Source: CAVXHQ01 sp963761735
Lineage (GTDB): Bacteria > Pseudomonadota > Alphaproteobacteria > Rhodobacterales > Rhodobacteraceae
DNA: 64,000 nt
Direction: 5' to 3'
Assembly: GCA_963761735.1 (NCBI GenBank)
Contig: CAVXHQ010000005.1
Location: forward strand, 930,001-994,000
The position numbers and the translations under genes were made by a program. Below the pieces are notes generated by a model. It made no database searches, was not told the DNA's origin, and was given only the letters and a program-made list of their open reading frames with translations. Positions 36,278-45,873 of the stretch are shown in pieces (positions within the stretch are counted from its first letter, which is position 1; each line of letters begins with the position of its first letter).

Positions 36278-37347
36278 CATTCACCGATGTTCTGATCGGC
36301 ACGTTCACCGAAGGCCCGCAGGGGCGCGGCGAGGGGATTTATCGGTGCAACCTCGACCTCGCGACCGGCGCCTTCGGCGTGCCGACCTGCGCCGTGTCGG
36401 CGCGCAACCCCGCCTATGTGGTCGCCGGACCGGGCCGGTTCGTCTATGCCGCACAAGAGCATGGTGACGCCGACGTTCCGGGCGTCATGGCCTATCGGCG
36501 GACCGCCGATGCAGTGCAATCCCTCGGCGGTCAGCCGGTCAGCGGTGCGGGGTGCTGCCATCTGGCGGTTTCTGCCGATGGCCGGCTTCTTGCGACGGCG
36601 CAGTACCAAAGCGGCCATGTCGATCTGTTTTCGCTGGCCGCCGACGGGTCTATCGGGCCGCATCTGGCCTCGTATCAGGGCCAGCGTCATGGACCGAACG
36701 CCGGGCGGCAGGAGGGGCCGCACGCCCATTGCGCCGCGTTCCTGAATGACACCGCCGAACTTGCGGTCGTCGACCTCGGGGGCGACAGCGTTACCGTCTT
36801 TGCCCTGGGCCCCGATGCCCGTCGGCGCGGTGCATCGGCGCTGGACGTCGAAACATCCGTACGAATCGATTTGCCGCCCGGCAGCGGGCCGCGCCACCTG
36901 AGCGCCGCGCCGGACGGGATGTCATTCGCGGTTCTGTGCGAACTGGACGAATCGGTGCATTTCTTCGAAAGAGTGCCCGCAGGTTGGCAAAGCATCCAGG
37001 TCTTGCAGGCATTCGCGCGCCCCAAGGGCGGCGATGGTGCCGCCGCGGCGATCAGGGCGTGCCCGAACGACATTCTGTACGCATCGAGCCGGACCGATGA
37101 TCTTGTGGCCTGTCTTGCGTTGGAAAACGGCGACTGGACCGTCCGGCATCGAATTTCCAGCGGCGGCGCCCATCCCCGCGATATTGCCGTAACGCCTTGC
37201 CGGCGTTTCCTGATCGTCGCCAATCAATTCGACGACTGCATCACGAGCTTTGCCATCGACCGCGTTACCGGTTCGCTGACACCGACCGGCCACAGCGCCG
37301 TCGTTCCCAGTCCGGCATGCCTGCTTTTTCAAACATTCATTGTCTGA
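36274..37347 (+). CDS. lactonase, 6-phosphogluconolactonase YbhE-type seven-bladed propeller
   Basis: 357 residues of the YbhE/Pgl beta-propeller family: TDVLIGTFTEGPQGRGEGIY at the start, repeated NPAYVVAGP, CCHLAVSADGRLL, GPHAHCAAF, GSGPRHLSAAPDGM and HPRDIAVTP blades. The PHxH and PRHL positions are the usual conserved ones. It should hydrolyse a sugar lactone made by the preceding dehydrogenase. No phosphate-sugar enzymes are adjacent, so a non-phosphorylated substrate is likely. Confidence 0.85.
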   Translation: MTFTDVLIGTFTEGPQGRGEGIYRCNLDLATGAFGVPTCAVSARNPAYVVAGPGRFVYAAQEHGDADVPGVMAYRRTADAVQSLGGQPVSGAGCCHLAVSADGRLLATAQYQSGHVDLFSLAADGSIGPHLASYQGQRHGPNAGRQEGPHAHCAAFLNDTAELAVVDLGGDSVTVFALGPDARRRGASALDVETSVRIDLPPGSGPRHLSAAPDGMSFAVLCELDESVHFFERVPAGWQSIQVLQAFARPKGGDGAAAAIRACPNDILYASSRTDDLVACLALENGDWTVRHRISSGGAHPRDIAVTPCRRFLIVANQFDDCITSFAIDRVTGSLTPTGHSAVVPSPACLLFQTFIV

Positions 37348-37355
37348 GGCCCGCT

Positions 37356-38561
37356 ATGAAAATCATTGAAATCCGCGTTATTGTCAGCTCGCCGGGGCAA
37401 AATTTCGTGACGGTCAAGATCATGACGGATCAGGGCATTTACGGAATTGGCGACGGCACCCTTAACGGTCGCGAACTTGCGGTGGCGACATATCTGACCG
37501 AGCATGTCGTGCCGTGTCTGCTGGATCGCGATGCCGCGCGGATCGAGGATATCTGGCAATATCTGTATCGTGGCGCCTATTGGCGCCGGGGTCCCGTCAC
37601 AATGGCGGCGATTTCGGCCATCGATATGGCGTTGTGGGATATCAAGGCCAAGGCGGCGGGAATGCCGCTGTATCAGCTTTTGGGAGGGGCGTCGCGGGAA
37701 CATGTGATGATCTATACCCACGCGCATGGCGGCAGCATCGAAGAGGCCGTCGATGCGGTTCTGGAAAAGACCGAAGCCGGATATCCGGCAATTCGGGCGC
37801 AATGCGGCGTGCCTGGCCTGGACCGGATCTACGGGGTTCACGCCACGCCCGACGGCGCGATGGAGCGGCCGCCGCTGCCCCATGAGGACGTCTGGTCGAC
37901 ATCGAAGTATTTACCTCAGATGCCGAAGCTGTTCGACGCTTTGCGCGAGGCCGTCGGCTGGGATATCCATCTGCTGCACGACGTACACCACCGCCTGACG
38001 CCCATCGAAGCGGCCCGTCTGGGCCGTGATCTCGAGCCCTATCGCCTGTTCTGGCTGGAAGATCCGGTCACCGCCGAGAGCCAGGAAAACTTCAGGCTGA
38101 TCCGGCATCATACGACGACACCGCTTGCGGTCGGCGAGGTGTTCAATTCGATCTGGGACGCCAGGCAGCTGATTGCCGAACAGCTCATCGACTATATCCG
38201 GACCACGGCGTGCCACGCGGGCGGCGTCACGGGATTGCGGCGGATCTTCGATTTCGCGGCGCTTTACAATGTCTGGACCGGATGCCACGGGCCGGTGGAT
38301 GTGTCGCCCGTCACAATGGGGGTCAATACTCATATCGGGCTTTGGGTGCCGAATTTCGGGATTCAGGAATTCGCCGACTATAGCCCGCTCATGCATGAAA
38401 TCTTTCCCCATGCGTGGACGCACAATCGGGGATACATGCATCCCGGTGACGCAATCGGCCACGGCGTCGATTTCGATGAGGAACTGGCTCTGAAACATCC
38501 TTATGAGCGATCGTATTTGCCTGTCAACCGGTTGGAAGACGGGACGCTTTGGAATTGGTGA
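37356..38561 (+). CDS. ManD-type mannonate/sugar-acid dehydratase (enolase superfamily)
   Basis: 401 residues close to the ManD/RspA subgroup: NFVTVKIMTDQGIYGIGDGTLNGRE is a hallmark block, then EDIWQYLYRGAYWRRGPVTM and IDMALWDIKAKAAGMPLYQLLGGASRE. Metal ligands lie in HLLHDVHHRL (D, H), FWLEDP (E) and VGEVFNS (E); the C-terminal HGPVDVSPVTM holds the acid His. It would dehydrate D-mannonate or D-gluconate to 2-keto-3-deoxygluconate. Last gene of the operon; no KDG kinase or aldolase is present here. Confidence 0.88.
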   Translation: MKIIEIRVIVSSPGQNFVTVKIMTDQGIYGIGDGTLNGRELAVATYLTEHVVPCLLDRDAARIEDIWQYLYRGAYWRRGPVTMAAISAIDMALWDIKAKAAGMPLYQLLGGASREHVMIYTHAHGGSIEEAVDAVLEKTEAGYPAIRAQCGVPGLDRIYGVHATPDGAMERPPLPHEDVWSTSKYLPQMPKLFDALREAVGWDIHLLHDVHHRLTPIEAARLGRDLEPYRLFWLEDPVTAESQENFRLIRHHTTTPLAVGEVFNSIWDARQLIAEQLIDYIRTTACHAGGVTGLRRIFDFAALYNVWTGCHGPVDVSPVTMGVNTHIGLWVPNFGIQEFADYSPLMHEIFPHAWTHNRGYMHPGDAIGHGVDFDEELALKHPYERSYLPVNRLEDGTLWNW

Positions 38562-38638
38562 GTAGAATCCCGAACAGCCGTTCAATAGAGGCCTTGACCA
38601 TTGCAGATAAATGCAGCGATTCAACGTCCGCAGACGGA

Positions 38639-39262
38639 TCAGACAGGGTTTGACGCACGTGCGGTGAATGCGCCTGCCACAAACAGGCAACTTGCGCCGA
38701 TTCGATTTACAATCTTCATGGCTCTGGGTTTGCGAAACCGGGTTTTCATCCCGTCCGCGAAGAGGAGCCATAATACGCCATTGAGGGCCGCAGCGGCATG
38801 AAGGTCATAGTGAGAATTGCAAATTGTGGGAATATCGGCCTTGTAAAAGTGACGAACTGGGGCGCGAAGTCGACACAAAATGCCGGGCCTTCGGGTTTGA
38901 TAGGCTGATCAAGAAGAATTGCCACAAAAGGTCGTTCAGGGGGTTTTTTCCGAAGAACCGCTGCGAGAAACAGATTCCACGGGGGTGGTCGAAAGAAAAT
39001 ATGCAAGCAATATCAGATAAATCGTACCCGCGAATTTCAGAAGCGTGAATAGAAATGCCGAGGTCGCCAAAAGCGCACCGGCACCCAATAGCGACAGCGA
39101 CATGGAAACAAATGCCCCGGGAACAACGCCCGACGCGGTTGCCAATCCCGGACGCGTGCCGCCTTTTATCGCATGGTTGACCGTCAGAACGATGGCCGGA
39201 CCGGGAATGAGAACGACAATGCCGCTCGCCAAGGCAAAGGCGACCCAGATTTCAAATGTCAT
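38639..39262 (-). pseudogene. LysE-family amino acid exporter, frameshifted
   Basis: The N-terminal half (39262-38936) is a good LysE/RhtB start: TFEIWVAFALASGIVVLIPGPA, GVVPGAFVSMSLSLLGAGAL. In another frame the middle continues FCVDFAPQFVTFTRPIFPQF (normally FFxAFLPQFVxP), and a third frame gives the end PRAMKIVNRIGASCLFVAGAF with a stop at 38639. At least two indels. Remnant of an exporter of about 205 residues. Confidence 0.75.
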
Positions 39263-39563
39263 TTATACCGTGCCAATGTTGGTTCGCGCGGCAAGTAAAC
39301 GCGAAACAAGGCCGTCACGAGAGAGGTTTCTCAAGCCCCGTCATCCCCAAATGAGCCTGAAGCAGATTTTGGCGGGGGCAGTGTTTGACGATATATCCCC
39401 GATCAGGCGGCCTGTTTCCGGATCGAACTTTCCGAGGCCCGGGCGCAACCCTGCTCGCGTGCTCATGACGACCGATAGCAGGCGGCGCGATTGCGTGGCC
39501 GGAAGACGTGCCGCATTTGGACCGGCTATCACCCGAAACGGCGCCCTGCGGATGTTGCGCTTC
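39263..39563. other. 300-base gap without a recognisable gene
   Basis: Between the LysE remnant and the PP2C-like gene. A short minus-strand frame (39532-39341) gives no recognisable product. No repeat or clear promoter seen. Confidence 0.4.
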
Positions 39564-40523
39564 TCAGGACAGCGACGAGAGGATCACGATCGTGCGGTCA
39601 TCGAACACCTCGGCCGAGGTCGATCCCTTGACCGTCGCAAAGCGGCCGATCTTGTGAAAATCCTCGGTTTCCGCGGCGACAAACGCGGCCTCCCAATCGG
39701 CGACGGTCGTTCCCGTCGGCTGCTTAACATAGCCGTCGGTGAACAGTTCGATGCTGGCGATCCCGTCTTTGGATCGCATCGTGTCGATCATCTGGTCCAG
39801 ACGCGGCACACCGCCGTTCATCGTGTCGAAACACAGCGCGCTGTCGCAGCGATTGGCGAACCGGTGCTGCAGGGCAATTCCGCCGCGCAGAAAGGTGCCG
39901 ACGATGTCGATCTGTGCCCCGAGGCCAGCCGCCTGCGCCGCCCGCGCGACGATATCGACGGCCAGTGTTGGCGGCACGATCCCCTCGGCCACGGCGGTAT
40001 CGAGACCGAGGAAAATCGCACGGCGCGTGGCAAGCTCGAGGGCGTCGGGATCGGTGATCGTCCGGGAAAGATGCCGGAACAAGGCGACGCGGGCATGGGT
40101 CGACACCGTGTCGATGATCTTGGTCCGGCACAAAACCTCGGAGCCGTTCAGCCGGATGCCGCTGTCGCCAAGCGTCAGGAACCGCCAGTCGGCGCCGCAG
40201 TCCACCACGAAGGCCAGCGTCGTCGAGGGCGGTATTTCGAGCCCGAAAGGGGCAGTGCGGGCCGCGAGTGCGGCAGCAAGTCGGGCCACGATCTCTGGCC
40301 CCGGCAATCGGCGCATCCGCGCATCGGCGAACAATTCAGCCGTCGCCGCAGCGACCGTGAGGGCCGCGAAACGGCCCGCGCCGACGCCGTCCACGATGGT
40401 ACCGCGCGCGTCGGTGGCCCCGTCGAAGACGCCAGTGACGATACCGGGCACCACCAGCGGCACGTCGTCGCCAGCCCGTCCGGGGGCGCGGAATTTCGAG
40501 TGAGAGGTGACATCGATCTGCAT
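39564..40523 (-). CDS. PP2C-like protein phosphatase domain protein
   Basis: 319 residues with PP2C-like features: a VFDGATD-like start (TGVFDGATDARG, usual VxDGxGG), TLAFVVDCGADWRFLTLGDSGIRL (GDSxxY/L block), LFTDGYV near the end (usual SDGxxD) and DRTIVILSSL (DDxTxIxV). Metal-binding Asp residues are present. It lies 6 bases after the permease and may be the last gene of the importer operon; regulation of the importer or of metabolism by dephosphorylation is speculative. Confidence 0.65.
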   Translation of the reverse strand: MQIDVTSHSKFRAPGRAGDDVPLVVPGIVTGVFDGATDARGTIVDGVGAGRFAALTVAAATAELFADARMRRLPGPEIVARLAAALAARTAPFGLEIPPSTTLAFVVDCGADWRFLTLGDSGIRLNGSEVLCRTKIIDTVSTHARVALFRHLSRTITDPDALELATRRAIFLGLDTAVAEGIVPPTLAVDIVARAAQAAGLGAQIDIVGTFLRGGIALQHRFANRCDSALCFDTMNGGVPRLDQMIDTMRSKDGIASIELFTDGYVKQPTGTTVADWEAAFVAAETEDFHKIGRFATVKGSTSAEVFDDRTIVILSSLS

Positions 40524-40529
40524 GGGGCC

Positions 40530-42138
40530 CTACAAAAACGCGGAGTCGCGGTTGTCGGCAAGCCGGAACACCGCATAGACGCACAGGCCGGTAAGGACGA
40601 GCAGCACCGTCGACAGCGCGCCGGCCAGGCCGAATTCGCCATCGAGGACGGCCACGTAGATTTTCACCGGCATGGTGATGGTGCCGGAATCGTACAGGAT
40701 AAGAGTGCCCGACAACTCGTTGATCGCCGTGATGAACCCCATGAGAGAGCCGACGATCAATCCGGGCAGGATCAGCGGCACCGTGATCTTGAGGAAGGCA
40801 CCGAGGGGCGAGGCGCCAAGGTTGATCGCCGCCTCCTCCATCGAGGGCTTGATCTGACGCAGGCTGGAGGTGGTTGACCGCACACCGTAGGGCAGGCGGC
40901 GGATGAAATAGAGCAGGACCAGCAGGCCCGCCGCCCCGAACACATCGAACGGCCCGCCGCGGAACGTGGTGACGAAACCGATGGCCATGACGACGCCCGG
41001 GCACCAGGTAGGGCACCATCATCAGGAAATCGATCGCACCCGCCGCCTTGGTATCGCGGCGCACGATCACATAGCTGATCAGGCCCGAGAACACGGTGAT
41101 GAGCGCCACGGCCATGAGCGAGAAAATGAAGCTGTTGAAGATTGCCTCGGGGGCGGTGCGCCAGATGCGTTCATAGGATTCCAGGCCGAAACCGCCGGTA
41201 AACACCGGCCCGTTGGTTTTCAGGAAAGAGGTATAGACGACGACCAGCGACGGCAGCATCGCGAGCAGCACGATGCCGTGGCAAAAGACGTGGACCGCGA
41301 CGTTGCGCCAGCCGGTCAGGCGCACCCGCAGCGGCGGGTTGGTCAGCGCGCTGGCATAGCGGCGGCGCGCGAGGATGCGGCGCTGCACGACCAGCGCCAG
41401 CATCGAGATCGCCATCATCACTATGGAGACCGTCACCGCCATCGTCGGCAATCCGCCAAGCTCGGACCGGTAGGCGGCAAAGGCGATGGTCGACAGCGTG
41501 CGGAACCCGCGCCCGAGGATGGCGGGCGTGCCGAAATCGGCGATGGACAACACAAAGCAGATGATCGCCCCGGTGCTGACGGCAGGAAACACCAGCGGCA
41601 GGGTGATGCGGGTGAACCGCTGCCACGGCGTGCAGCCGAGGTTTTCGGCGGCGTCCTCATAGGATTTGTTGAGCGCGTTCAGCGCCGTCTGCGTCATCAG
41701 ATAGATGAAAGGAAAGAATTTCAGCGTGAAGACGAGGATGATGCCCTGCGCGCCATAGATTGTCGGGATCGCGATGCCGATGGCGCCGAACGCGTTGGTG
41801 ATGAACCCGTTCGAGCCGAGCATCATGATCCACGCATAGGCGCCGATGAACGGCGGGGCGACGAGGACGAGGATCGCCAGCGTCGAGATCCACGTCCGGC
41901 CCGCGACCTGAAACCGCGCGGTAAAGAACGCGAGCGGGATGCCGATCAGGCAGGCCCCCAGCGTGCCGAGCAGACCCACGAAGAGCGTGTTCTTGAACCC
42001 GCTGAGGTAATAGTTGCGGGTGAATACCTCGACGAAGTTGTTGAGGGTGAAACCGCCGGTGTCCGCGTCCACGAAGCTCAGCGACAGGACCCGCAGGATC
42101 GGCAGGATCAGCAGCACCGCGAGCACCACGAGGATCAC
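40530..42138 (-). pseudogene. FbpB-type double permease of an ABC importer, one-base frameshift
   Basis: Two fused permease modules with about twelve helices and two EAA loops (EDAAENLGCTPWQRFTRITL and EEAAINLGASPLGAFLKITV), as in Fe(III), thiamine and 2-aminoethylphosphonate importers. At about 40994-41002 an extra G in CCCGGGCG breaks the frame: VPYLVPG must continue VVMAIGFVTTF. A GTG at 42138 overlaps the preceding frame's stop (GTGA), but RFRTPEFWTVVTV upstream in the same frame looks coding, so the true start is uncertain. Ends DNRDSAFL. Confidence 0.8.
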
Positions 42139-43290
42139 GACCGTGACGACGGTCCAGAACTCCGGCGTGCGGAAACGCGGAACGGCGGTCGGATCCGATC
42201 GCGCGCCCCGGTGGCGCCGTCGGCAAAGAACATCAGGTCACGGCGGTTCACGACGAAACGCGCCGCACTGCCCGGCGGCAGGGCGATGACGGCGGGGTCG
42301 GGACGGGCCACGACCTTGATTTCCTCGCCCGCGCCGGGTCCTGCGTCGGTGAGCCGAACACCTCCATCTCGCGGCCGATAAAGCGACTTCGCGCAGGCGG
42401 ACGGGAATCGCGATCTCGTCGTCGGCCAGCGTGCCGCCTTCCGCTTCGACGCGCATCGCCTCGGGGCGCACGGCGCAGCTGATGCCATCGTCGTGCGGTC
42501 CGGTGACCAGACCGCTCAGATCGGCACCGCCAGCGGCGAGGGTCAGCCGTCCGCCGCTATCGTCGACATTCAGGAACGTATTGGCCCCCACAAAGGTCGC
42601 GACGAACCGGTTGGCGGGCGACAGATAGATGTCGAGAGGGGCGGCGGCCTGCTGGATCACGCCGCCGTACATGACGCAGACCACGTCCGACATCGCCAGC
42701 GCCTCTTCCTGATCGTGGGTGACGTAGACGGTCGTCACGCCCAGATCGCGCTGGATGCGGCGCAGTTCGGCGCGCAGATCGACGCGCAGCTTGGCGTCGA
42801 GGTTCGACAGCGGTTCATCCATGAGCAGCACTTTCGGCTCGACGACGATGGCGCGGGCCAGACCGACACGCTGCTGCTGCCCGCCCGACAGTTCGTGCGG
42901 CATCCGGTCGGCGAAAGTCCCCAGTTGCACCACGTCGAGAACCTCGGCGACGCGGCGCTTGATGTCGCCCGCCGAGATCCGGCGCTGTTTCAGGCCGAAG
43001 GCGACGTTGTCGCGCACGCTCAGATGCGGAAACACGGCATAGTCCTGAAAAACCATACCGACGTCGCGCTTGTAGGCGGGCAGATCCTCGATATTCGCGC
43101 CGTCGACGGCGATGCTGCCGGCGTTCTGGCGATGGAACCCCGCGATGGTCCGCAAAAGGGTGGTCTTGCCGCAACCCGACGGCCCCAGCAGCGTATAGAA
43201 CGCGCCGGACGGGATCGACAGATCGATGCCGGACAGGGCGAGGACATCCCCGTAAAGTTTGCGCAGGCCGGTGATTTCGACAGAGGCCAT
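42135..43290 (-). pseudogene. FbpC-type ABC transporter ATPase, C-terminal frameshifts
   Basis: Walker A GPSGCGKTT, FQDYAVFPHLSV, signature LSGGQQQR, Walker B VLLMDEP and H-loop VTHDQEEAL are intact. In the C-terminal TOBE domain the frame shifts twice: VRLREV (to about 42390), then FIGREMEVFG in the next frame, then LTDAGPGAGEEIKVVARPD in the third (from about 42355). Two missing bases would explain it. The last frame runs into the permease start. The nucleotide-binding core would still be made. Confidence 0.8.
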
Positions 43291-43301
43291 GAGGCGTTCC
43301 C

Positions 43302-43488
43302 TATGGATATGTGCCCGTCCGGGCAGGGGCCTTCTGGATATGTGCCCATCCGGGCACGGGCCTTATGGATATGTGCCCATCCGGGCACGGGCCTTTCTGG
43401 ATATGTGCCCATCCGGGCACGGGCCTTTATGGATATGTGCCCATCCGGGCAGGGCCTTATGGATATGTGCCCATCCGGGCACGGGCCC
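43302..43488. repeat. tandem array of six 30-32-bp hairpin-forming units
   Basis: Units begin GGATATGTGCCC at 43305, 43336, 43367, 43399, 43431 and 43461. Each holds GTGCCC-ATCC-GGGCAC (a 6-bp stem; units 1 and 5 deviate), followed by GGGCCTTT-like spacer. The array fills the gap between the binding-protein gene (43547) and the ATPase gene (43290) of one operon, so the mRNA would carry six successive hairpins. Confidence 0.9.
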
Positions 43489-43546
43489 GGATGCGTATCG
43501 GACGGGCCACCGCGCCGGCGGCCCGTCACGCGAGAAAAGCCGCGTG

Positions 43547-44530
43547 TTACTGGACGTCGAGGACCATGTCCTTCCACGCATCCACCAGACGCTCGCGGTT
43601 TTCGGCGGCCCAGGCGGCGTCGTAGCCGACCGAATTGACCTCCGAGAGCGGTGTCAGCGCCGGGTTCGAGGCTACGTCGGAGCGGACCGGACGACGGCCT
43701 TCGGAGGCGACGATGGTCTGCGCCTCTTGCGACAGCATGAAGTCGAGGAAGGCGCGGGCATTGTCGGCATTCGGCGCGCCCGCGATCAGGGCCATGGCGT
43801 CGGGGGCGATGGCGGTGCCTTCGGACGGATAGACGATCTCGACCGGCCCGCCGCCTTCGACATAGCGCAGGGCGGCGTCCTCGAGGGTCACGCCGATCGC
43901 CAGCTCACCGTCGTTGACGAACCGCGGCACCGCGCCGGAACTGTCGGACAGGACGAAGTTCGACAACATGCCTTCATAGACCTCCCAGCCCGCCTCTTCG
44001 GTGTCGAACGCCTGAAGAACGTTGGCCAGCTGGATGTAGGCGGATCCCGAGGCATCGGCCATCGCCGAGGATATCATGTCGTCGTATTGCGGATCGGCCA
44101 GATCGGCAAAGCCCGCCGGCACCGGCAGGCCGTCGAGTTTTTCCTCGTTGACGATGAACACCATCACGATGGCGGTGAACGGCGTCCACAGCTCCGACTG
44201 GTCCATGCCGTCGGCGAGCATGTCGGACCCGGCGGCATCGTAGGCCTCGAACAGGTCGGGGTTGAAATCGATGACGGTGCCGTCGACGCTCCACAGCACG
44301 TCGGCGGCGGGGCTGTCGGACTCGGCGGTCAGACGGTTCAGCAACTCGCCAGAGCCCGCCTTGATGATCTCGACGGTGGTGCCGGTCTGTTCCTCGAACA
44401 GCGGAACCAGGGTGTCGATGAAGTTTTGCGGAACGGCGGTATAGACCGTGACCGTGCCTTCGGCGAGGGCGCCGGATGCAACGAGGGCGAGCACGGATGC
44501 GCCGATGGTAGCTTTGAAAGAACGTGTCAT
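43547..44530 (-). CDS. FbpA-type ABC transporter substrate-binding protein
   Basis: 327 residues. Signal peptide MTRSFKATIGASVLALVASGALA, then EGTVTVYTAVPQNFIDTLVP, the start typical of Fe(III)/2-aminoethylphosphonate/spermidine-like binding proteins. The family core (TGTTVEIIKAGSGELLNRL, ADVLWSVDG) follows. No Tyr-Tyr iron-ligand pair could be confirmed, so iron is not assumed; a phosphonate or sugar phosphate is possible. GGAGGAGA precedes the start. First gene of a leftward operon with a consensus-like promoter. Confidence 0.88.
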   Translation of the reverse strand: MTRSFKATIGASVLALVASGALAEGTVTVYTAVPQNFIDTLVPLFEEQTGTTVEIIKAGSGELLNRLTAESDSPAADVLWSVDGTVIDFNPDLFEAYDAAGSDMLADGMDQSELWTPFTAIVMVFIVNEEKLDGLPVPAGFADLADPQYDDMISSAMADASGSAYIQLANVLQAFDTEEAGWEVYEGMLSNFVLSDSSGAVPRFVNDGELAIGVTLEDAALRYVEGGGPVEIVYPSEGTAIAPDAMALIAGAPNADNARAFLDFMLSQEAQTIVASEGRRPVRSDVASNPALTPLSEVNSVGYDAAWAAENRERLVDAWKDMVLDVQ

Positions 44531-44606
44531 GTTTGCTGTCTCCTCCCGAGATCGGTGCACGGCGGCGGTCGCCCGGAAACGGTTCACGCTACGGCACTCT
44601 GATTAC

Positions 44607-44635
44607 ATTGCATTCAAAAACATATTCCCTGTCAA
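44607..44635 (-). promoter_or_regulatory. sigma70-like promoter of the FbpABC-type operon
   Basis: On the minus strand TTGACA (44635-44630) is followed by a 17-base spacer and TGCAAT (44612-44607). Transcription would start near 44600, giving a leader of about 70 bases before the binding-protein ATG. The region lies between the divergent operon and the ROK regulator gene, which may bind here. Confidence 0.6.
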
Positions 44636-44739
44636 CCGAAGACTTGAAGTTCGGGGCCCGCCAAGGTGTTCTGGCCCCTGCAACGGGGCGGGGACCGGCG
44701 ACCGGTTATCGGCCGTGGCCCCGGGGGACAGGAGGCGCT

Positions 44740-45873
44740 GTGACACAACGACTGGCGCTGGGGTTCAACGCGCGGCGCCTGCTGTCGGTGCTGCGCGCAC
44801 AGGGGCCGCAATCACGGGCCGATCTGGCCCGGCGGCTCGACGTGACGCCGTCGACGGTGACGCGGCTGACCGGGGCGCTGATCGATACAGGTCTGCTGAT
44901 CGAAGAAGCCGATCCCAATCGGGAGGGACAAAAGGGGTTTCCCGCCAAGTTGTTACGCATCGCCCCGGAGGGTCTTTGCACCGCTGGCGTCTATATCGAT
45001 CCCGACCGGATCATGACCTGCCTGTCAGATCTCGCCGGGACGGTCCTGTCGCACGAGACGATCCCGGTGACGGACAGATCCTTCGACGCGATCATGCAGG
45101 CGGCGGGCGCGTCGGTCGCGGCGATGACGGCGGGTGTCGCCCCGGGTCGCGTCGCGGGGTGCGGCGTCGTCTATCCCGGCCAGTACCTGCAGGATCCGAC
45201 CCGCGTGGTCCGCATCCGCCAGTTTCGCGACTGGCCCAGCGTCAACGTCGAGACGGATCTGACGCCCTATTTCGGCATGCCGGTCCGCCACATGAACGAC
45301 GGCAAGGCGGCTTGTCTTTCGGAACTGTATTTCGGCGGCTGCAAGGACATCCGGAATTTTTGCAGCATCTGGCTGTCCTATGGCATCGGCGGGGCGGCGG
45401 TGGTCGATGGGCGGCCCTGTCCCGGGCGCAACAATGACGCCGCCGAATGGGGCGGCCTGTTTCCCAAATCGCAACCGCGCCCGTCGGGGCAGGATCTTCT
45501 CGATACGCTGGCGGCGAGCGGTGTCGCGCCCGACCGGCTCAGCGACATCGGCGAGGCCGATCTGTCGCTGCCGGCGGTTACCGCCTGGCGAAGGCGGGCG
45601 ACGGTGCAGTTGCGCTGGCTCTGCCTTGTGATCGCGCGCACGTTTTCGCCCGATGCCATCGTCATCGGCGGCACATTGCATCCGGCGCTGATCGACGGAT
45701 TTCTGGCCGACATCGGCGGGGCCGCGTCTCTCGGCGAGGACTATGCCATAGCACCGCCACGCCTGCTGCGGTCCTCGGGCGATGCGTTTCCCCAAAGAGG
45801 CGCCGCCGCACTCCCCGTCCATGCCCTGATGCACCCCGCGACCTACCAGGGACAGGCGCGCAAAGGCTGGTAG
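44740..45873 (+). CDS. ROK-family transcriptional regulator
   Basis: 377 residues. The N-terminal winged helix (NARRLLSVLRAQGPQSRADLARRLDVTPSTVTRLTGALI) is fused to a ROK sugar-kinase-like domain (GRVAGCGVVYPG, FCSIWLSYGIGGAAVVDG, PDAIVIGGTL). The GTG start is supported by AGGAGG 4 bases upstream. The ROK Zn-binding CxCGxxGC motif is not evident, so it is probably a non-canonical member. It is divergent from the importer it probably represses; ROK regulators usually sense sugars, which hints at a carbohydrate-like ligand. Confidence 0.88.
   Translation: MTQRLALGFNARRLLSVLRAQGPQSRADLARRLDVTPSTVTRLTGALIDTGLLIEEADPNREGQKGFPAKLLRIAPEGLCTAGVYIDPDRIMTCLSDLAGTVLSHETIPVTDRSFDAIMQAAGASVAAMTAGVAPGRVAGCGVVYPGQYLQDPTRVVRIRQFRDWPSVNVETDLTPYFGMPVRHMNDGKAACLSELYFGGCKDIRNFCSIWLSYGIGGAAVVDGRPCPGRNNDAAEWGGLFPKSQPRPSGQDLLDTLAASGVAPDRLSDIGEADLSLPAVTAWRRRATVQLRWLCLVIARTFSPDAIVIGGTLHPALIDGFLADIGGAASLGEDYAIAPPRLLRSSGDAFPQRGAAALPVHALMHPATYQGQARKGW

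Noticed and set aside
39045..40877. Very long open frame (610 codons) on the plus strand
   Set aside because: It runs antisense to the PP2C-like gene and permease, is Arg/Asp/Gly/His-rich, has no family motifs, and is explained by lack of stops in GC-rich antisense DNA.
43302..43488. CRISPR array
   Set aside because: Six near-identical 30-32-bp units in direct tandem with no unique spacers and no cas genes.
43547..44530. Naming the FbpA-type protein an iron-binding protein
   Set aside because: Only the fold is clear; the Tyr ligands could not be confirmed and the ROK regulator does not fit iron control.
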